From positions 1-64,000 of the forward strand of contig VXRJ01000032.1 in NCBI GenBank assembly GCA_009838525.1: DNA of 64,000 nt. Direction: 5' to 3'. This document shows, in pieces, positions 1 through 8,474 of this stretch (its first letter is position 1; every line of letters begins with the position of its first letter). This DNA is from Acidobacteriota bacterium (GTDB taxonomy: Bacteria > Acidobacteriota > Vicinamibacteria > Vicinamibacterales > UBA8438). The notes beneath the pieces were generated by a model. That model was not told where the DNA came from, made no database searches, and worked only from the letters and a program-made list of their open reading frames with translations. The translations under genes were made by a program, and so were the position numbers.

Positions 1-927
1 CCCCCCCCCCCCCGCGGGCGCCCCGCCGCCTGGTCCGGGGGCCGGGCTGTTGTCATAGAGGTTGAGGATCTTGTCGTAGAGGGGACCCTGGAACGAACGG
101 CGCACCGCCAGCAGCGCGGATCCGCGGTGGTTGAAGAGCGGGGTCTCGTACACGCCGTTGAAGCTGAGCAATCCCGCCCCGACGCTTCCCGCCGCACGGT
201 CGGTCCGGCCACTCTTGCCGGCGATCTGCATCACGCTCGAGAGCGCGCCGCCGTGCCGGGCTTCGAAGCCGCCCTTGCTCAGTTCCACCGTGTCGACCGC
301 ATCCATGTTGAAGGCGCTGAAGTAGCCGAACAGATGGTCCACGTGGTAGACCCGGAAACCGTCGTACTCGACGCGGTTCTGGTCCGGCGTGCCGCCGCGG
401 ACATACAGGCCGGACGACGCCTCGTTGCTGCCGGAAACGCCAGGCAGGAGCTGAAAGGCCCGGAAGAGATCGCGTTCGCCCAGGCTGGGCAGCACCGAGA
501 CCTGCTCCGGGGCCAGTTCGATCCGGCTGACATCGTCGGTGGCGTCGAGCATGGGGACCTCGGCAATGACCGTCACGTCGGATGCGAACTCCGGCGTCAG
601 CGTGAAGTCGATGCTGGTGGTGAGCGGTCCCGTCACCTGCAGCGCGGCGTCGTCGGTGCGGAACCCGGACAGTTCCGCGAACAGGATGAACCGGCCCGAC
701 GCTCGCGTGAACGCGAGGACGTACGCTCCGTCACCGTCGGTGACGGCCCGGAACGGCGTGCCGAAGACCCGCACGGTGACGCCGGGCAGACGGGATCCGT
801 CCGGCGTCTGCACGGTACCGGTGATCTGAACGTCGTGGGTCTCGGCGCCGCGCGTGTTCTGGGCGAGCGCTTCACCGCCCGCGCACACCGCGCACAGTAC
901 GAACAGAGTGACTACGAATCGGCGCAT
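1..927 (-). CDS. TonB-dependent receptor, N-terminal part (3' end beyond window)
   Basis: This is the first 309 codons of an outer-membrane TonB-dependent receptor; the frame stays open to base 1. The start ATG (927-925) has a GGAGGA ribosome site about nine bases upstream. A signal peptide (about residues 1-23, ending ALAQ) is followed by a carboxypeptidase-regulatory/beta-sandwich domain (about 35-120, containing GVTVRVFG and DGDGAYVL). The plug domain then begins (about 125 on), with LPGVSGSNE, YVRGGTPDQNRVEYDG and an SKGGFEARHGG stretch. This SusC-like arrangement is typical of Acidobacteriota and Bacteroidota receptors that import large ligands or metal chelates. The substrate cannot be inferred. 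The beta-barrel is missing because of the window edge, not through visible truncation. The C-rich first 13 bases look like low-complexity or poor-quality sequence. Confidence 0.88.
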   Translation of the reverse strand, partial: MRRFVVTLFVLCAVCAGGEALAQNTRGAETHDVQITGTVQTPDGSRLPGVTVRVFGTPFRAVTDGDGAYVLAFTRASGRFILFAELSGFRTDDAALQVTGPLTTSIDFTLTPEFASDVTVIAEVPMLDATDDVSRIELAPEQVSVLPSLGERDLFRAFQLLPGVSGSNEASSGLYVRGGTPDQNRVEYDGFRVYHVDHLFGYFSAFNMDAVDTVELSKGGFEARHGGALSSVMQIAGKSGRTDRAAGSVGAGLLSFNGVYETPLFNHRGSALLAVRRSFQGPLYDKILNLYDNSPAPGPGGGAPAGGGG

Positions 928-1137
928 GGATCGGGTTCCTCCCGGCGCCGCCGGCCGTTGCGGCTCCGTTTCCCTTGGGGCCGGCCGGCGGGTTCAGCAG
1001 CAGGCGCTGGCAGGCAACCGCTTTGCTGATTGCGCTATGGAACAACAGACCCGGAACGGGTCGACTTTCTTCCGGGAAACCGCCAGATGGCGCCGAGCGG
1101 GGGATTCACGCGCGGGACCTTGCCGAGACCGCGGAGG

Positions 1138-1548
1138 CTACTTCAGGCGGGGAAGCAGAACTGCAACATCCCCGTGCAGGGTCGCGAATCCGGAATCGAG
1201 AGTGGCTACCCGCCCGCCGCGCCGACGGGCGAGCTCGGCAAGCCAGGCGTCCGTAACCTGCCGGTAGCCCTGCAGGTGCCGGTGCGGAACATCGAGATAG
1301 TCCAGCCGCTCGTTCCACCATTCGTGACGAGGATGCTCGGACACGGCTCGCAACGCTTCCCAGGCGGCGGCCGCAGTACCTTCCGTGGAGAAGCGCATGT
1401 GCGCGCGCAACAGCGTGCCCTGCGTGACGCTACAGGTGGCGAAACGGTCGTTCTTCAGTCCGGCGAGCCACTGATGCGCCCGCTCGTGATGGATGTGCGA
1501 CCTCAACAGGAGGGCGACCAGCACATTGCCGTCCGCCAACCACGTCAT
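1138..1548 (-). CDS. vapC: VapC-type PIN-domain toxin (module 1), with substituted active-site residue
   Basis: A 136-residue PIN-domain protein, the predicted endoribonuclease toxin of a VapBC pair. The N-terminal strand carries the first acidic residue (D6 in [12 protein letters not shown]). The C-terminal acidic residues lie in [10 protein letters not shown] and VATLDSGFA. The second conserved acidic position, usually Glu in the motif T-E-x-G-x-x-R of this subfamily, reads VTQGTLLRA here, so Gln43 replaces Glu. The start overlaps the end of the antitoxin gene by four bases (1545-1548), typical of translational coupling. Activity is uncertain because of the substitution. Confidence 0.85.
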   Translation of the reverse strand: MTWLADGNVLVALLLRSHIHHERAHQWLAGLKNDRFATCSVTQGTLLRAHMRFSTEGTAAAAWEALRAVSEHPRHEWWNERLDYLDVPHRHLQGYRQVTDAWLAELARRRGGRVATLDSGFATLHGDVAVLLPRLK

Positions 1549-1793
1549 GTCAAGTCGTCCTCGTCCTCGATCCGTTGGACCGTTTCAGCGGTAATCACTT
1601 CCCGGCCACCGCAGACCAGCAGGCCGTTGCGTCTTTCCATGCCATGGCGAGGCTCTCCAGAACTGGATGGCCCTCCCGGGAGCGAACGGCGCAGAAGCCG
1701 GTTGACGGCGGCGCTGATGCTGCAGTCCTCGGCCTTGGAGAGCGAAACAGCCACGGCGTAAAGGTCAGGTTCCAGGTTGATCGTGAGCCGCAT
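1545..1793 (-). CDS. vapB: VapB-type ribbon-helix-helix antitoxin (module 1)
   Basis: An 82-residue protein whose first 35 residues ([16 protein letters not shown], then [17 protein letters not shown]) match a CopG-like ribbon-helix-helix DNA-binding domain. The acidic tail (RIEDEDDLT) would wrap the toxin. I chose ATG 1793 because the RHH strand begins there; an upstream in-frame extension exists but carries no recognisable sequence. It precedes vapC with a four-base overlap. Antitoxins of this type normally repress their own promoter, which would lie in 1794-1883, shared with the divergent macro-domain gene. Confidence 0.82.
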   Translation of the reverse strand: MRLTINLEPDLYAVAVSLSKAEDCSISAAVNRLLRRSLPGGPSSSGEPRHGMERRNGLLVCGGREVITAETVQRIEDEDDLT

Positions 1794-1883
1794 GGGTCTA
1801 TTCTGGTGCTGTGGTGCAGTGGTGTCAACGGAGTCTGCACTCGGCGCCCGGACCTTATGATTGGGTGTGCAAGCGAACGCAAT

Positions 1884-2405
1884 ATGGCCGACTTGACGAT
1901 CTCGACGGCGGACATCACGACGCTCGCGGTCGATGCGATCGTGAACGCGGCGAACACGTCGCTTCTGGGCGGCGGAGGCGTCGACGGCGCGATTCATCGG
2001 GCGGCGGGACCGGGCCTGCTGGAAGAATGCCTGACGCTGGGCGGCTGCGAGACCGGGAACGCGAAGATCACGGGCGGCTACAACCTGCCGGCGCGGCACG
2101 TGATCCACGCCGTCGGGCCGCACTGGCAAGGCGGCGGGCGCGGCGAGCCGGAGCTGTTGGCCGGGTGCTACCGGCGCGCCATCGAACTGGCCCACGCGCA
2201 CGGGCTGAAGTCAATCGCCTTCCCCGCCATCAGTTGCGGCATCTATGGCTACCCCGTCGCACTGGCCGCGCCGGTGGCCGTGGGGGCGGTTGTCCAGGCG
2301 CTGGAAGAAGCCCCCGGCGTCGAACAAGTCCTGTTCGTATGCTTCGGGGACGATGTGAAGCAGGCCTGCACGACCGCGCTCGCGGCGCACGGCGACAGCG
2401 CGTGA
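1884..2405 (+). CDS. Macro-domain protein (O-acetyl-ADP-ribose deacetylase / ADP-ribosyl hydrolase, YmdB-like)
   Basis: A 173-residue single-domain macro protein. The ADP-ribose-binding signature is complete: [17 protein letters not shown] near residues 16-32, then [10 protein letters not shown], and the second phosphate loop [10 protein letters not shown] near 115-124. Family members remove acetyl from O-acetyl-ADP-ribose or reverse ADP-ribosylation in the cytoplasm. The start was set at ATG 1884, just before [12 protein letters not shown]; an alternative in-frame ATG lies nine codons upstream. The stop codon shares one base with the start of the HAD gene, so the two are probably co-transcribed. 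It lies divergent from vapBC module 1. Confidence 0.92.
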   Translation: MADLTISTADITTLAVDAIVNAANTSLLGGGGVDGAIHRAAGPGLLEECLTLGGCETGNAKITGGYNLPARHVIHAVGPHWQGGGRGEPELLAGCYRRAIELAHAHGLKSIAFPAISCGIYGYPVALAAPVAVGAVVQALEEAPGVEQVLFVCFGDDVKQACTTALAAHGDSA

Positions 2406-2773
2406 TGGCCCGCTCGCGGATCGACGCGCGCGGCGTCCTGCTCGATCTCGACGGGACGGTCTACGAATCCGGCGCCGGGCCGTTCGTCGCGGCGCTGGAG
2501 TACGCGACCGGCCGAGACGCGATAATCGTCGGCAAGCCGAGCGCCGCCTTCTTCGACGGAGCGGCGGCATCCATGCGCCTGCCGGTCACCGACGTCGCAG
2601 TCGCCGGCGACGACATCAACAGCGACGTGCGGGGAGCGATGGCTGCCGGGGCGCGCGGGGTTCTGGTCCGCACCGGCAAGTTCCGGGCCGCCGACCTCGA
2701 CGGGCCGGGCAGATCCCCGGATGCCGTGGTCGACTCGCTCGCGGACCTGTCGGTGCTGCTCGGAGCTACCTAG
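2405..2773 (+). CDS. HAD-superfamily (LHPP/HDHD2-like) hydrolase lacking its cap domain
   Basis: A 122-residue protein that begins and ends like a class IIA HAD phosphatase but is about half the usual length of around 255. Motif I is present (LLDLDGTVYESG, D14 and D16). It then jumps directly to the sequence normally found after the cap domain (FVAALEYATGRDA, GKPSAAFF), followed by motif IV GDDINSD (D69, D70, D74) and the LVRTGKF tail. Motif II and the C2 cap, about 130 residues, are absent, with the join near residue 25 (about base 2478) and the frame kept. This looks like an in-frame internal deletion. It may be a non-functional relic or a minimal phosphatase. It overlaps the macro-domain gene by one base. 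Confidence 0.8.
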   Translation: MARSRIDARGVLLDLDGTVYESGAGPFVAALEYATGRDAIIVGKPSAAFFDGAAASMRLPVTDVAVAGDDINSDVRGAMAAGARGVLVRTGKFRAADLDGPGRSPDAVVDSLADLSVLLGAT

Positions 2774-2864
2774 TTGTTTATATTAAAACATTATAGATAA
2801 ATATTAATATAGAACCCAGAGTTGCGGCAATGTATTGATCTATAGCCGCTAATGTTAATTACGT
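2774..2864. other. AT-rich intergenic island
   Basis: The 91 bases between the convergent HAD and vapC genes are strikingly AT-rich, with runs such as TTATATTAAAACATTATAG, in surroundings of roughly two-thirds GC. No gene, clear hairpin or T-run terminator is seen. It could be a scar of insertion or deletion, or a bidirectional transcription end. Confidence 0.5.
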
Positions 2865-3248
2865 CTAGGGCCAGTGCTGGACGTTGATCTCGGGCATAGG
2901 AAAGTCGTCAACGTTCGCAGTCGCCAGTGAGGCGCCTACGCCAACCGCCGCGGCGGCAATCAGGCAGTCCGCCTGATGCAACGTGATTCCGCGTCGTCCA
3001 AAAGACCGGCGCCACGCTCCCGCTCGTACGCCTTCTGCTACTCCGAGTGGGGCAAGTCGCAGGCCCCTGAACAGGCGGCGAGTGACCGCCTCCTCGCCCG
3101 GCCGCAAACCGCGCCAAATCTCCTCGATCGAGATCACGCAGACCCAAGGCTCCGTGCCCGTTCGTCTCAGGGCCGCGAGTCGAGCGGCGGCGGATCGGCC
3201 ACGAAGCGCATCGATAAGCACGGTCGAATCAAGGAGCACGCGCGCCAC
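2865..3248 (-). CDS. vapC: VapC-type PIN-domain toxin (module 2)
   Basis: A 127-residue PIN toxin read from GTG 3248; a TTG at 3254, overlapping the antitoxin stop, is an alternative. The acidic residues expected for Mg2+-dependent RNase activity are all visible: Asp in ARVLLDSTVLID, Glu in ISIEEIWRGL, Asp in LHQADCLIAAAA, and Asp in ATANVDDFP near the end. The gene follows its antitoxin directly on the minus strand. Confidence 0.87.
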   Translation of the reverse strand: MARVLLDSTVLIDALRGRSAAARLAALRRTGTEPWVCVISIEEIWRGLRPGEEAVTRRLFRGLRLAPLGVAEGVRAGAWRRSFGRRGITLHQADCLIAAAAVGVGASLATANVDDFPMPEINVQHWP

Positions 3249-3250
3249 GG

Positions 3251-3490
3251 TCAACCTGCGCGCCGCGGATCTGCGTAACGCTGCTGGCGAACCCACGCCG
3301 CGGGATCGTCATCCCACTCATGTCCGGTGTCGGGCAAGGCGCCGAGAGCGGCTTCGATGTCGTCCCAGCGCCGTTCGTCTTCAAGGCCGCGCTGGATGAG
3401 CTCGGTAATGAAAGCGCTACGACGCCGCGGACCGGCACGCCGGTCGATCTCCCGCACCAGATCGTGTTCCAGGACTATGTGTAGACGCAT
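3251..3490 (-). CDS. vapB: VapB-type antitoxin (module 2)
   Basis: A 79-residue protein starting MRLHIVLEHDLVREID, an RHH-like N-terminus, with RRRSAFITELIQRGLED as the helix-turn-helix of the ribbon-helix-helix fold. The C-terminus is charged and Trp-rich (WDDIEAALG, WDDDPAAWV), as in VapB tails that occupy the toxin groove. It lies immediately upstream of vapC module 2. The 110 bases upstream are comparatively AT-rich (CTATTCTATGCACATATGC near 3505-3525) and probably hold the autoregulated promoter. Confidence 0.82.
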   Translation of the reverse strand: MRLHIVLEHDLVREIDRRAGPRRRSAFITELIQRGLEDERRWDDIEAALGALPDTGHEWDDDPAAWVRQQRYADPRRAG

Positions 3491-3600
3491 GGGCCTAAAA
3501 CACTATTCTATGCACATATGCTCTCGCGCCGCACCCGACGATCCCGTCCTCGACCGCCATCGCGTTCTACGCAGGGCTCGCCAAGGCCAGCGCCCCAGGA

Positions 3601-4857
3601 TCAGGACGCAGACGCCGACACGCGCCGCAAGGGCTGGCGGGCGCCGTAGGTGAGCGACCGCCACGCCCACTCCGCCGGGCCGAACCGGAACCGCTCCAGC
3701 CAGAGCGGAGACCAGACCAACTGCACCACCGAGACGGCCACGACGACGCCAAACTGCGCCAGGCGCCCGACCGACCCGAAGAGGCCGAAGCCGTGGCCGT
3801 AGAAGATGGTGGTGCAGATGACCGTCTGCAGCAGGTAGTTGCTTAGCGCCATCTGCCCCACCGCGGCGAACGGGCGGGTGGCGCCGCGCAGCGCCGCCGT
3901 CCGGGACGCCAGCATGACGAGGCCGATATAACCGAGGCTGACCCCGATGCTCGGCCAGTAGTTGAACAGCTCCCCCTGGAAGAACGACCAGGGCGCCCAC
4001 CCGTACCGGAAGTCGAGCACCACCCCGTACGATTCCACCGGGATGGCGAGGAGGATCGCCACCGCGATGAGCGCGCCGTAGAAGCGCCCCGAACGCTGCG
4101 CGCTGAAGACGCCGAGCTTGAAGAGGGCCATCCCGATCAGCATCAGGCCGCCGGCCCGCCAGCCGCCCCACAGCAGGATGACGAAAGTCTCGAACGCGAG
4201 GGCCTGCGTCGACCGGGCGGGAACCTGCTCGATCCAGCCACCCCGGTACGCGGCCAGCTCGGCGTCGATGAACGGCTGGGTTGGCTGCCATTGCTCGTCG
4301 ACGAAAGCTCTCAGCGCCTCCTCTGGCCAGTACGGCAGCGATACTCCGCCGAGGAAGTACACGGCCGACCCCACGGTAACGACCGCCGTACCCAACACGA
4401 GCAGCAGCCGCGGCGACTGCCGGCGGAGCGGATAGACGAGCATGCCGCACACCGCATAGAGGAACAGGATGTCGCCGGCCCACAGCAGGTGGGCGTGCGC
4501 CAGGCCGATGAGGAGCAGCCATCCCATGCGGCGGTAGTGGACGCGCGTGGCGTTCCCGCTCTGTTCCGCACGCCCCGCCATCAGGACGATGCCGGCCCCG
4601 AACAGCATCGAGAAGATGGTCATGAACTTCTGATCGGCGAGCAGCCGGCTGCCGAGCCAGACGGCGAAGTTCGCGCCGTTGAGGTCACCGTAGGCGATCG
4701 GGTTGAAGTAGGCCGCGGCCGGCATCGCGAACAACTGGATGTTCATGACGAGGATGCCGAGCAGGGCGAAGCCCCGCAGCACGTCGATCGAGTCGATGCG
4801 GGCCTTCTGGACGACAGGGCTGGCGACGGTGCTCTCGGTCGGCGTGTTCATGTCCAT
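3601..4857 (-). CDS. DUF418 family inner-membrane protein (YeiB-like)
   Basis: A 418-residue polytopic membrane protein. It opens with the family hallmark RIDSIDVLRGFALLGILVMN after a short polar leader, and about ten hydrophobic segments follow. The C-terminal DUF418 region includes FAAVGQMALSNYLLQT and GPAEWAWRSLTYG. Related proteins (YeiB in E. coli) have been proposed to move small molecules, but the substrate is not established. I placed the start at ATG 4857; ATG 4851 two codons later is equally possible. It is divergent from alanine dehydrogenase, with 79 bases between them. Confidence 0.88.
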   Translation of the reverse strand: MDMNTPTESTVASPVVQKARIDSIDVLRGFALLGILVMNIQLFAMPAAAYFNPIAYGDLNGANFAVWLGSRLLADQKFMTIFSMLFGAGIVLMAGRAEQSGNATRVHYRRMGWLLLIGLAHAHLLWAGDILFLYAVCGMLVYPLRRQSPRLLLVLGTAVVTVGSAVYFLGGVSLPYWPEEALRAFVDEQWQPTQPFIDAELAAYRGGWIEQVPARSTQALAFETFVILLWGGWRAGGLMLIGMALFKLGVFSAQRSGRFYGALIAVAILLAIPVESYGVVLDFRYGWAPWSFFQGELFNYWPSIGVSLGYIGLVMLASRTAALRGATRPFAAVGQMALSNYLLQTVICTTIFYGHGFGLFGSVGRLAQFGVVVAVSVVQLVWSPLWLERFRFGPAEWAWRSLTYGARQPLRRVSASAS

Positions 4858-4936
4858 ACCGCGAACCCCTCCCGCCCAGGCGACAATGGACGGCCAGCCA
4901 TCATATCGCCACCGGACGTTGTAGGCTTGCCGAAAC

Positions 4937-6064
4937 ATGCGGGTCGGAATCCCCACCGAGATCAAGGACGACGAGCACCGCGTCGCCATCACTCCGGCCG
5001 GGGTCGCCGCCTTCGTCGCCCGCGGGCACGAGGTGCTGATTGAAGCGGGGGCCGGCGTCGGCAGCGCCATCCCGGACCGCGCCTACCGGGAGGCCGGCGC
5101 CCGACTGGCCGGCGGCCCCGACGATGTCTGGGAACAGGCCGACCTGATTCTGAAGGTCAAGGAACCGCTCGATCCGGAGTTCGACCGGATGCGGCCGGGC
5201 CAGATTCTCTTCACCTACCTGCATCTGGCGGCGTCGAGCGCGCTGACCGCCAGGTTGCTCGACCGGCGCATCGTGGGCATCGGCTACGAGACGGTGCAAC
5301 TCGACGACGGCACGCTGCCCCTCCTGGTTCCGATGTCGGAGGTGGCGGGCCGCCTGTCGATCCAGGCCGGCGCGGCGTCGCTGGAGCGCCACGCGGGCGG
5401 CAAAGGCCTCCTGCTCCCGGGCGTCTCCGGCGTCCGGCGGGGGCGGGTCACCATTCTCGGGGCTGGCGTGGTCGGCATGAACGCCTGCGTCGTCGCGGCC
5501 GGCTTCGGCGCCGAGGTGACGATCATCGACATCAACCCGCTGCGTCTCGGCTACGTCCGCGACGTCCTGCAGGGCCACGTCAACACCCTGATGTCGAACG
5601 CCGCCAACATCGAGGGCGCGGTGGCGTCGGCGGACCTCGTGCTCTGTTCCGTGCTCATTCCGGGGGCGCGGACACCGCGGCTCGTAACCCGAGCGCACCT
5701 GAAGCAGATGGAGCCGGGCTCGGCTCTGGTCGACGTCGCGGTCGATCAGGGTGGCTGCGCGGAGACCAGCCGGCCGACGACGCACACCAACCCGCGCTAC
5801 GTCGACGAGGGCGTCGTCCACTACTGCGTCTCCAACATGCCGGGGGCCGTCCCGCACACCTCCACCTACGCGCTGACGAACGCCACGATGACCTACGCGC
5901 TCGAAATCGCCGACCGAGGGTGGCGCGCGGCGGCCGAGCGCGACCCGGCCCTCGCGAGGGGCGTCAACCTCGTGGACGGGCAGGTGACGCACGCGGCGGT
6001 CGCCGCCGCGCACGACCTGGACGCGGCGCCGCTGAAGGGCCAGCGCGCCCGTCCGGCGCTCTAG
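4937..6064 (+). CDS. ald: Alanine dehydrogenase
   Basis: A 375-residue protein that matches alanine dehydrogenase over its full length. The enzyme catalyses NAD-dependent, reversible deamination of L-alanine to pyruvate and ammonia in the cytoplasm. It starts MRVGIPTEIKDDEHRVAITP. The substrate-binding Lys lies in LILKVKEPL and the catalytic His in LFTYLHLA. A Rossmann fold with VTILGAGVVGMNA occurs near residues 170-182, followed by the acidic strand end TIIDIN. The tail with NLVDGQVTH is typical. It is convergent with the CRTAC1 gene, 28 bases apart. Confidence 0.95.
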   Translation: MRVGIPTEIKDDEHRVAITPAGVAAFVARGHEVLIEAGAGVGSAIPDRAYREAGARLAGGPDDVWEQADLILKVKEPLDPEFDRMRPGQILFTYLHLAASSALTARLLDRRIVGIGYETVQLDDGTLPLLVPMSEVAGRLSIQAGAASLERHAGGKGLLLPGVSGVRRGRVTILGAGVVGMNACVVAAGFGAEVTIIDINPLRLGYVRDVLQGHVNTLMSNAANIEGAVASADLVLCSVLIPGARTPRLVTRAHLKQMEPGSALVDVAVDQGGCAETSRPTTHTNPRYVDEGVVHYCVSNMPGAVPHTSTYALTNATMTYALEIADRGWRAAAERDPALARGVNLVDGQVTHAAVAAAHDLDAAPLKGQRARPAL

Positions 6065-6092
6065 CTCCTGGTCGTGCCGAGCGCTTCCAGGT

Positions 6093-8459
6093 CTACTGCG
6101 AGGAAAACGCGAAGGTCCTCAACTCAAGGGTCGTGTAGCCCGATTCGCCCTCGACGACGTGGATGGCCCGATCCACCGGGACATCGGTGAACGTCTGCGT
6201 GACGCCGGTTGCGGGCCAGAAGATGTCGAGCTGTTCGATGCGCGACGCCCCGCCCAGCCCGAGGGTCTGACGCAGCGGATTGCCCCCGAAGCTGCCGCCG
6301 CTGTTGACGTGGCGGTAGATGGAGCGCCGCCCGCCTCCGTCCCCGTCGACGACGACCGCCCGGATGCGGGCGCCGATCGCCGACCGGTTGGACCGGACGC
6401 CCTCGAGTTGCACGGTGAGCCAGTGGTTGTCGAAGCCCGGGTTCTCGTACAGGGCGTTGCCGAACGCATCGCCCGGGAAGGCCCCGCCCATCTGCTCGAA
6501 GACGTCCTGATCGCCGTCGTTGTCGAAATCGGCGAAGGCCACGCCGTGGCCCTTCTGGAGGTGGCCGAAACCTCCCGAGTACGTCACGTTGGAGAAGCCG
6601 CGCCCTTCCCGGTTCCGGTACATCAGGTTCGGCATGACGCTGTGGTACGGCGGATAGCCAGTGCCCAGGTAGAAGTCCGGATAGCCGTCGTTATCGAGGT
6701 CGCCGAAGTTGGAGCCCATGGCCGCGGTAGGCTCCGTGAGGCCGTAGGCGGCGGACACCTCCTCGAAGCGCTCGCCGTCGACACCCCGATAGAGGCGTGA
6801 CATTTCCGTGCCGGCGGGCCGGCCGAGCGCGCTGGCCGCGAGATGCTCGATGCCCGCGGTGTAGGCCGAGACGTACAGGTCGAGCCGCCCGTCGTTGTCG
6901 AAATCCCAGAACCACGCCGGGAAGCTCCCCTGCGGGCCGGCGACGCCGAGCCGCTGCGCCTCGTCTATGAAGGACCCGCGGCCGGTGTTTCGATAGAGCC
7001 GGTTGGCGCCCCCGAAGTTGGATACGTACAGATCCTGCAGGCCGTCGCCGTTGTAGTCGCCCCAGACCGCCGCCTTGGCGTACCGGTAGTTGCTGACGGC
7101 GGCGTCCCCCGCCACGTCGGTGAACGTGCCGTCGCCGTCGTTGCGGAAGAGCTGGCTCGGGGCGACCAGGGCCGGAGTCGATTCGTTGCCGACGTAGAGG
7201 TCGAGATCGCCGTCGTTGTCGTAATCGCCCCAGGCCGCCGTATGGCTCGGGTAATGCACTTCGCCGAGTCCGGCATCGAACGTCACGTCGGTGAACGTGC
7301 CGTCCCCGTTGTTCCGCACCAGCGAGTTCGGATGCCGGCCGTCGGCCCGCAGCCACGCTCCGCGCAAGACGAGCAGATCCACGTCGCCGTCGTTGTCGTA
7401 GTCGGCCTGAACCATGTTGATGCCGCCGTACAGCCCGAGCAGGCCCGCTTCGGCGGTGCGCTCCATGAAGGCGCCGTTCTGGTCGTTTCGGAAGAAGCGA
7501 ATCTGCCCGCGCGTGCCCCACGTCGAGACGACGATGTCCAGATAGCCGTCGTTGTCGAAGTCGTCGGCAATCGCCCCGCCGCACATGTCGAACGTGGCGA
7601 GGCCGAGGGCGGGCGCGACATTGGCGAAACGGGGAATCGTCTCCGCCGACTGGAACGTCTCGGGCGGCAGCCGATACGCCTCGGGAACCTCGTCGGGGTA
7701 GCCGTCCACCGTCATGTAGGCGATGTTGAGCAGCCAGAGCGCCGACAAATACTGCTGCGCCGCCCCGCCCCCGGCGGGGGGCGGTGTTCCCACGCTCCAG
7801 TTGCGGGCGCCCGCCCCGGCCGACAGGCCGCCCGACGCCTGGTCGGCCGTGTTCCGGAGCACCTCGGTGAAGGCGGCTATCGCCTGGCGCGACGGCGTCT
7901 GATCCGCGTGTATTCCGGGCCCGCGAAGCGGCAGGATGCACGCCTCCGCGTTCGGATGGAGGGCGCAGTTTCGCGTCTCCGCCAGCCGCAGGTAGGCCAC
8001 CCCGAGGCTGTAGTTGTTCAACGTAATCCCCGGGCGGTTCTCGTCGGTGGTCGGAATCAGTTCAAGGGCGTCGGTAAGAAGACGGATCGCCTCGGCTTCG
8101 TTTCCGACGCGGAGTTCCTCTCCGGACAACTGGACCATCACGCGCCAGCGGTTGGGTCCGGTGTCCGTTGCGGGAAGCGCGTTCAGCTCCTCGCGCAACT
8201 GCCGGGCGCGCCAGTCGCCGATGTAGGGGTGCGTGTCGGGGGTCTCGTCCGCGATCTCTTCGAGCAGGGCCAGCATCCGCTGATGGCCATCGGAGAGAAC
8301 CGGCTGGCCCGCTTCGGATGCCGGCTGGAACGTGGCCCCGAGCGGCCCTGCCGCGGCGAGCGCAACCGCCAACCCCACCGACAGGATGGAGGCGCGTGGA
8401 AGGTTGACGAACCCCACACGTGGCATTCTATGGGCCACTTCCCGTGACCGGCGCGCCAC
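6093..8459 (-). CDS. CRTAC1-type exported protein with FG-GAP/VCBS repeats and ASPIC/UnbV domain
   Basis: A 788-residue exported protein. After a signal peptide (ILSVGLAVALAAAGPLGA) there is a roughly 220-residue helical region resembling tetratricopeptide repeats (for example AIRLLTDALELIP). Then comes a beta-propeller with seven calcium-type loops: DFDNDGYLD, DYDNDGDVD, DYDNDGDLD, DYNGDGLQD, DFDNDGRLD, DLDNDGYPD and DFDNDGDQD. A C-terminal UnbV domain contains NHWLTVQLEG and IGARIRAVV. Such proteins are abundant in Acidobacteriota and Planctomycetota and probably act in extracytoplasmic binding; no enzymatic role is proven. The start could be ATG 8426, which gives a shorter n-region. It lies 15 bases after the protease gene on the same strand. 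Confidence 0.9.
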   Translation of the reverse strand: MARRSREVAHRMPRVGFVNLPRASILSVGLAVALAAAGPLGATFQPASEAGQPVLSDGHQRMLALLEEIADETPDTHPYIGDWRARQLREELNALPATDTGPNRWRVMVQLSGEELRVGNEAEAIRLLTDALELIPTTDENRPGITLNNYSLGVAYLRLAETRNCALHPNAEACILPLRGPGIHADQTPSRQAIAAFTEVLRNTADQASGGLSAGAGARNWSVGTPPPAGGGAAQQYLSALWLLNIAYMTVDGYPDEVPEAYRLPPETFQSAETIPRFANVAPALGLATFDMCGGAIADDFDNDGYLDIVVSTWGTRGQIRFFRNDQNGAFMERTAEAGLLGLYGGINMVQADYDNDGDVDLLVLRGAWLRADGRHPNSLVRNNGDGTFTDVTFDAGLGEVHYPSHTAAWGDYDNDGDLDLYVGNESTPALVAPSQLFRNDGDGTFTDVAGDAAVSNYRYAKAAVWGDYNGDGLQDLYVSNFGGANRLYRNTGRGSFIDEAQRLGVAGPQGSFPAWFWDFDNDGRLDLYVSAYTAGIEHLAASALGRPAGTEMSRLYRGVDGERFEEVSAAYGLTEPTAAMGSNFGDLDNDGYPDFYLGTGYPPYHSVMPNLMYRNREGRGFSNVTYSGGFGHLQKGHGVAFADFDNDGDQDVFEQMGGAFPGDAFGNALYENPGFDNHWLTVQLEGVRSNRSAIGARIRAVVVDGDGGGRRSIYRHVNSGGSFGGNPLRQTLGLGGASRIEQLDIFWPATGVTQTFTDVPVDRAIHVVEGESGYTTLELRTFAFSSQ

Positions 8460-8474
8460 GGCCGCCGCGCCGCA

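Noticed and set aside
1-13. Homopolymer-like C run as a repeat or regulatory element
   Set aside because: It sits at the window edge inside a coding frame and is as likely to be low-quality or low-complexity sequence.
6843-8447. A 534-codon frame antisense to the CRTAC1 gene
   Set aside because: Shadow of the repetitive calcium-loop sequence; no family resemblance.
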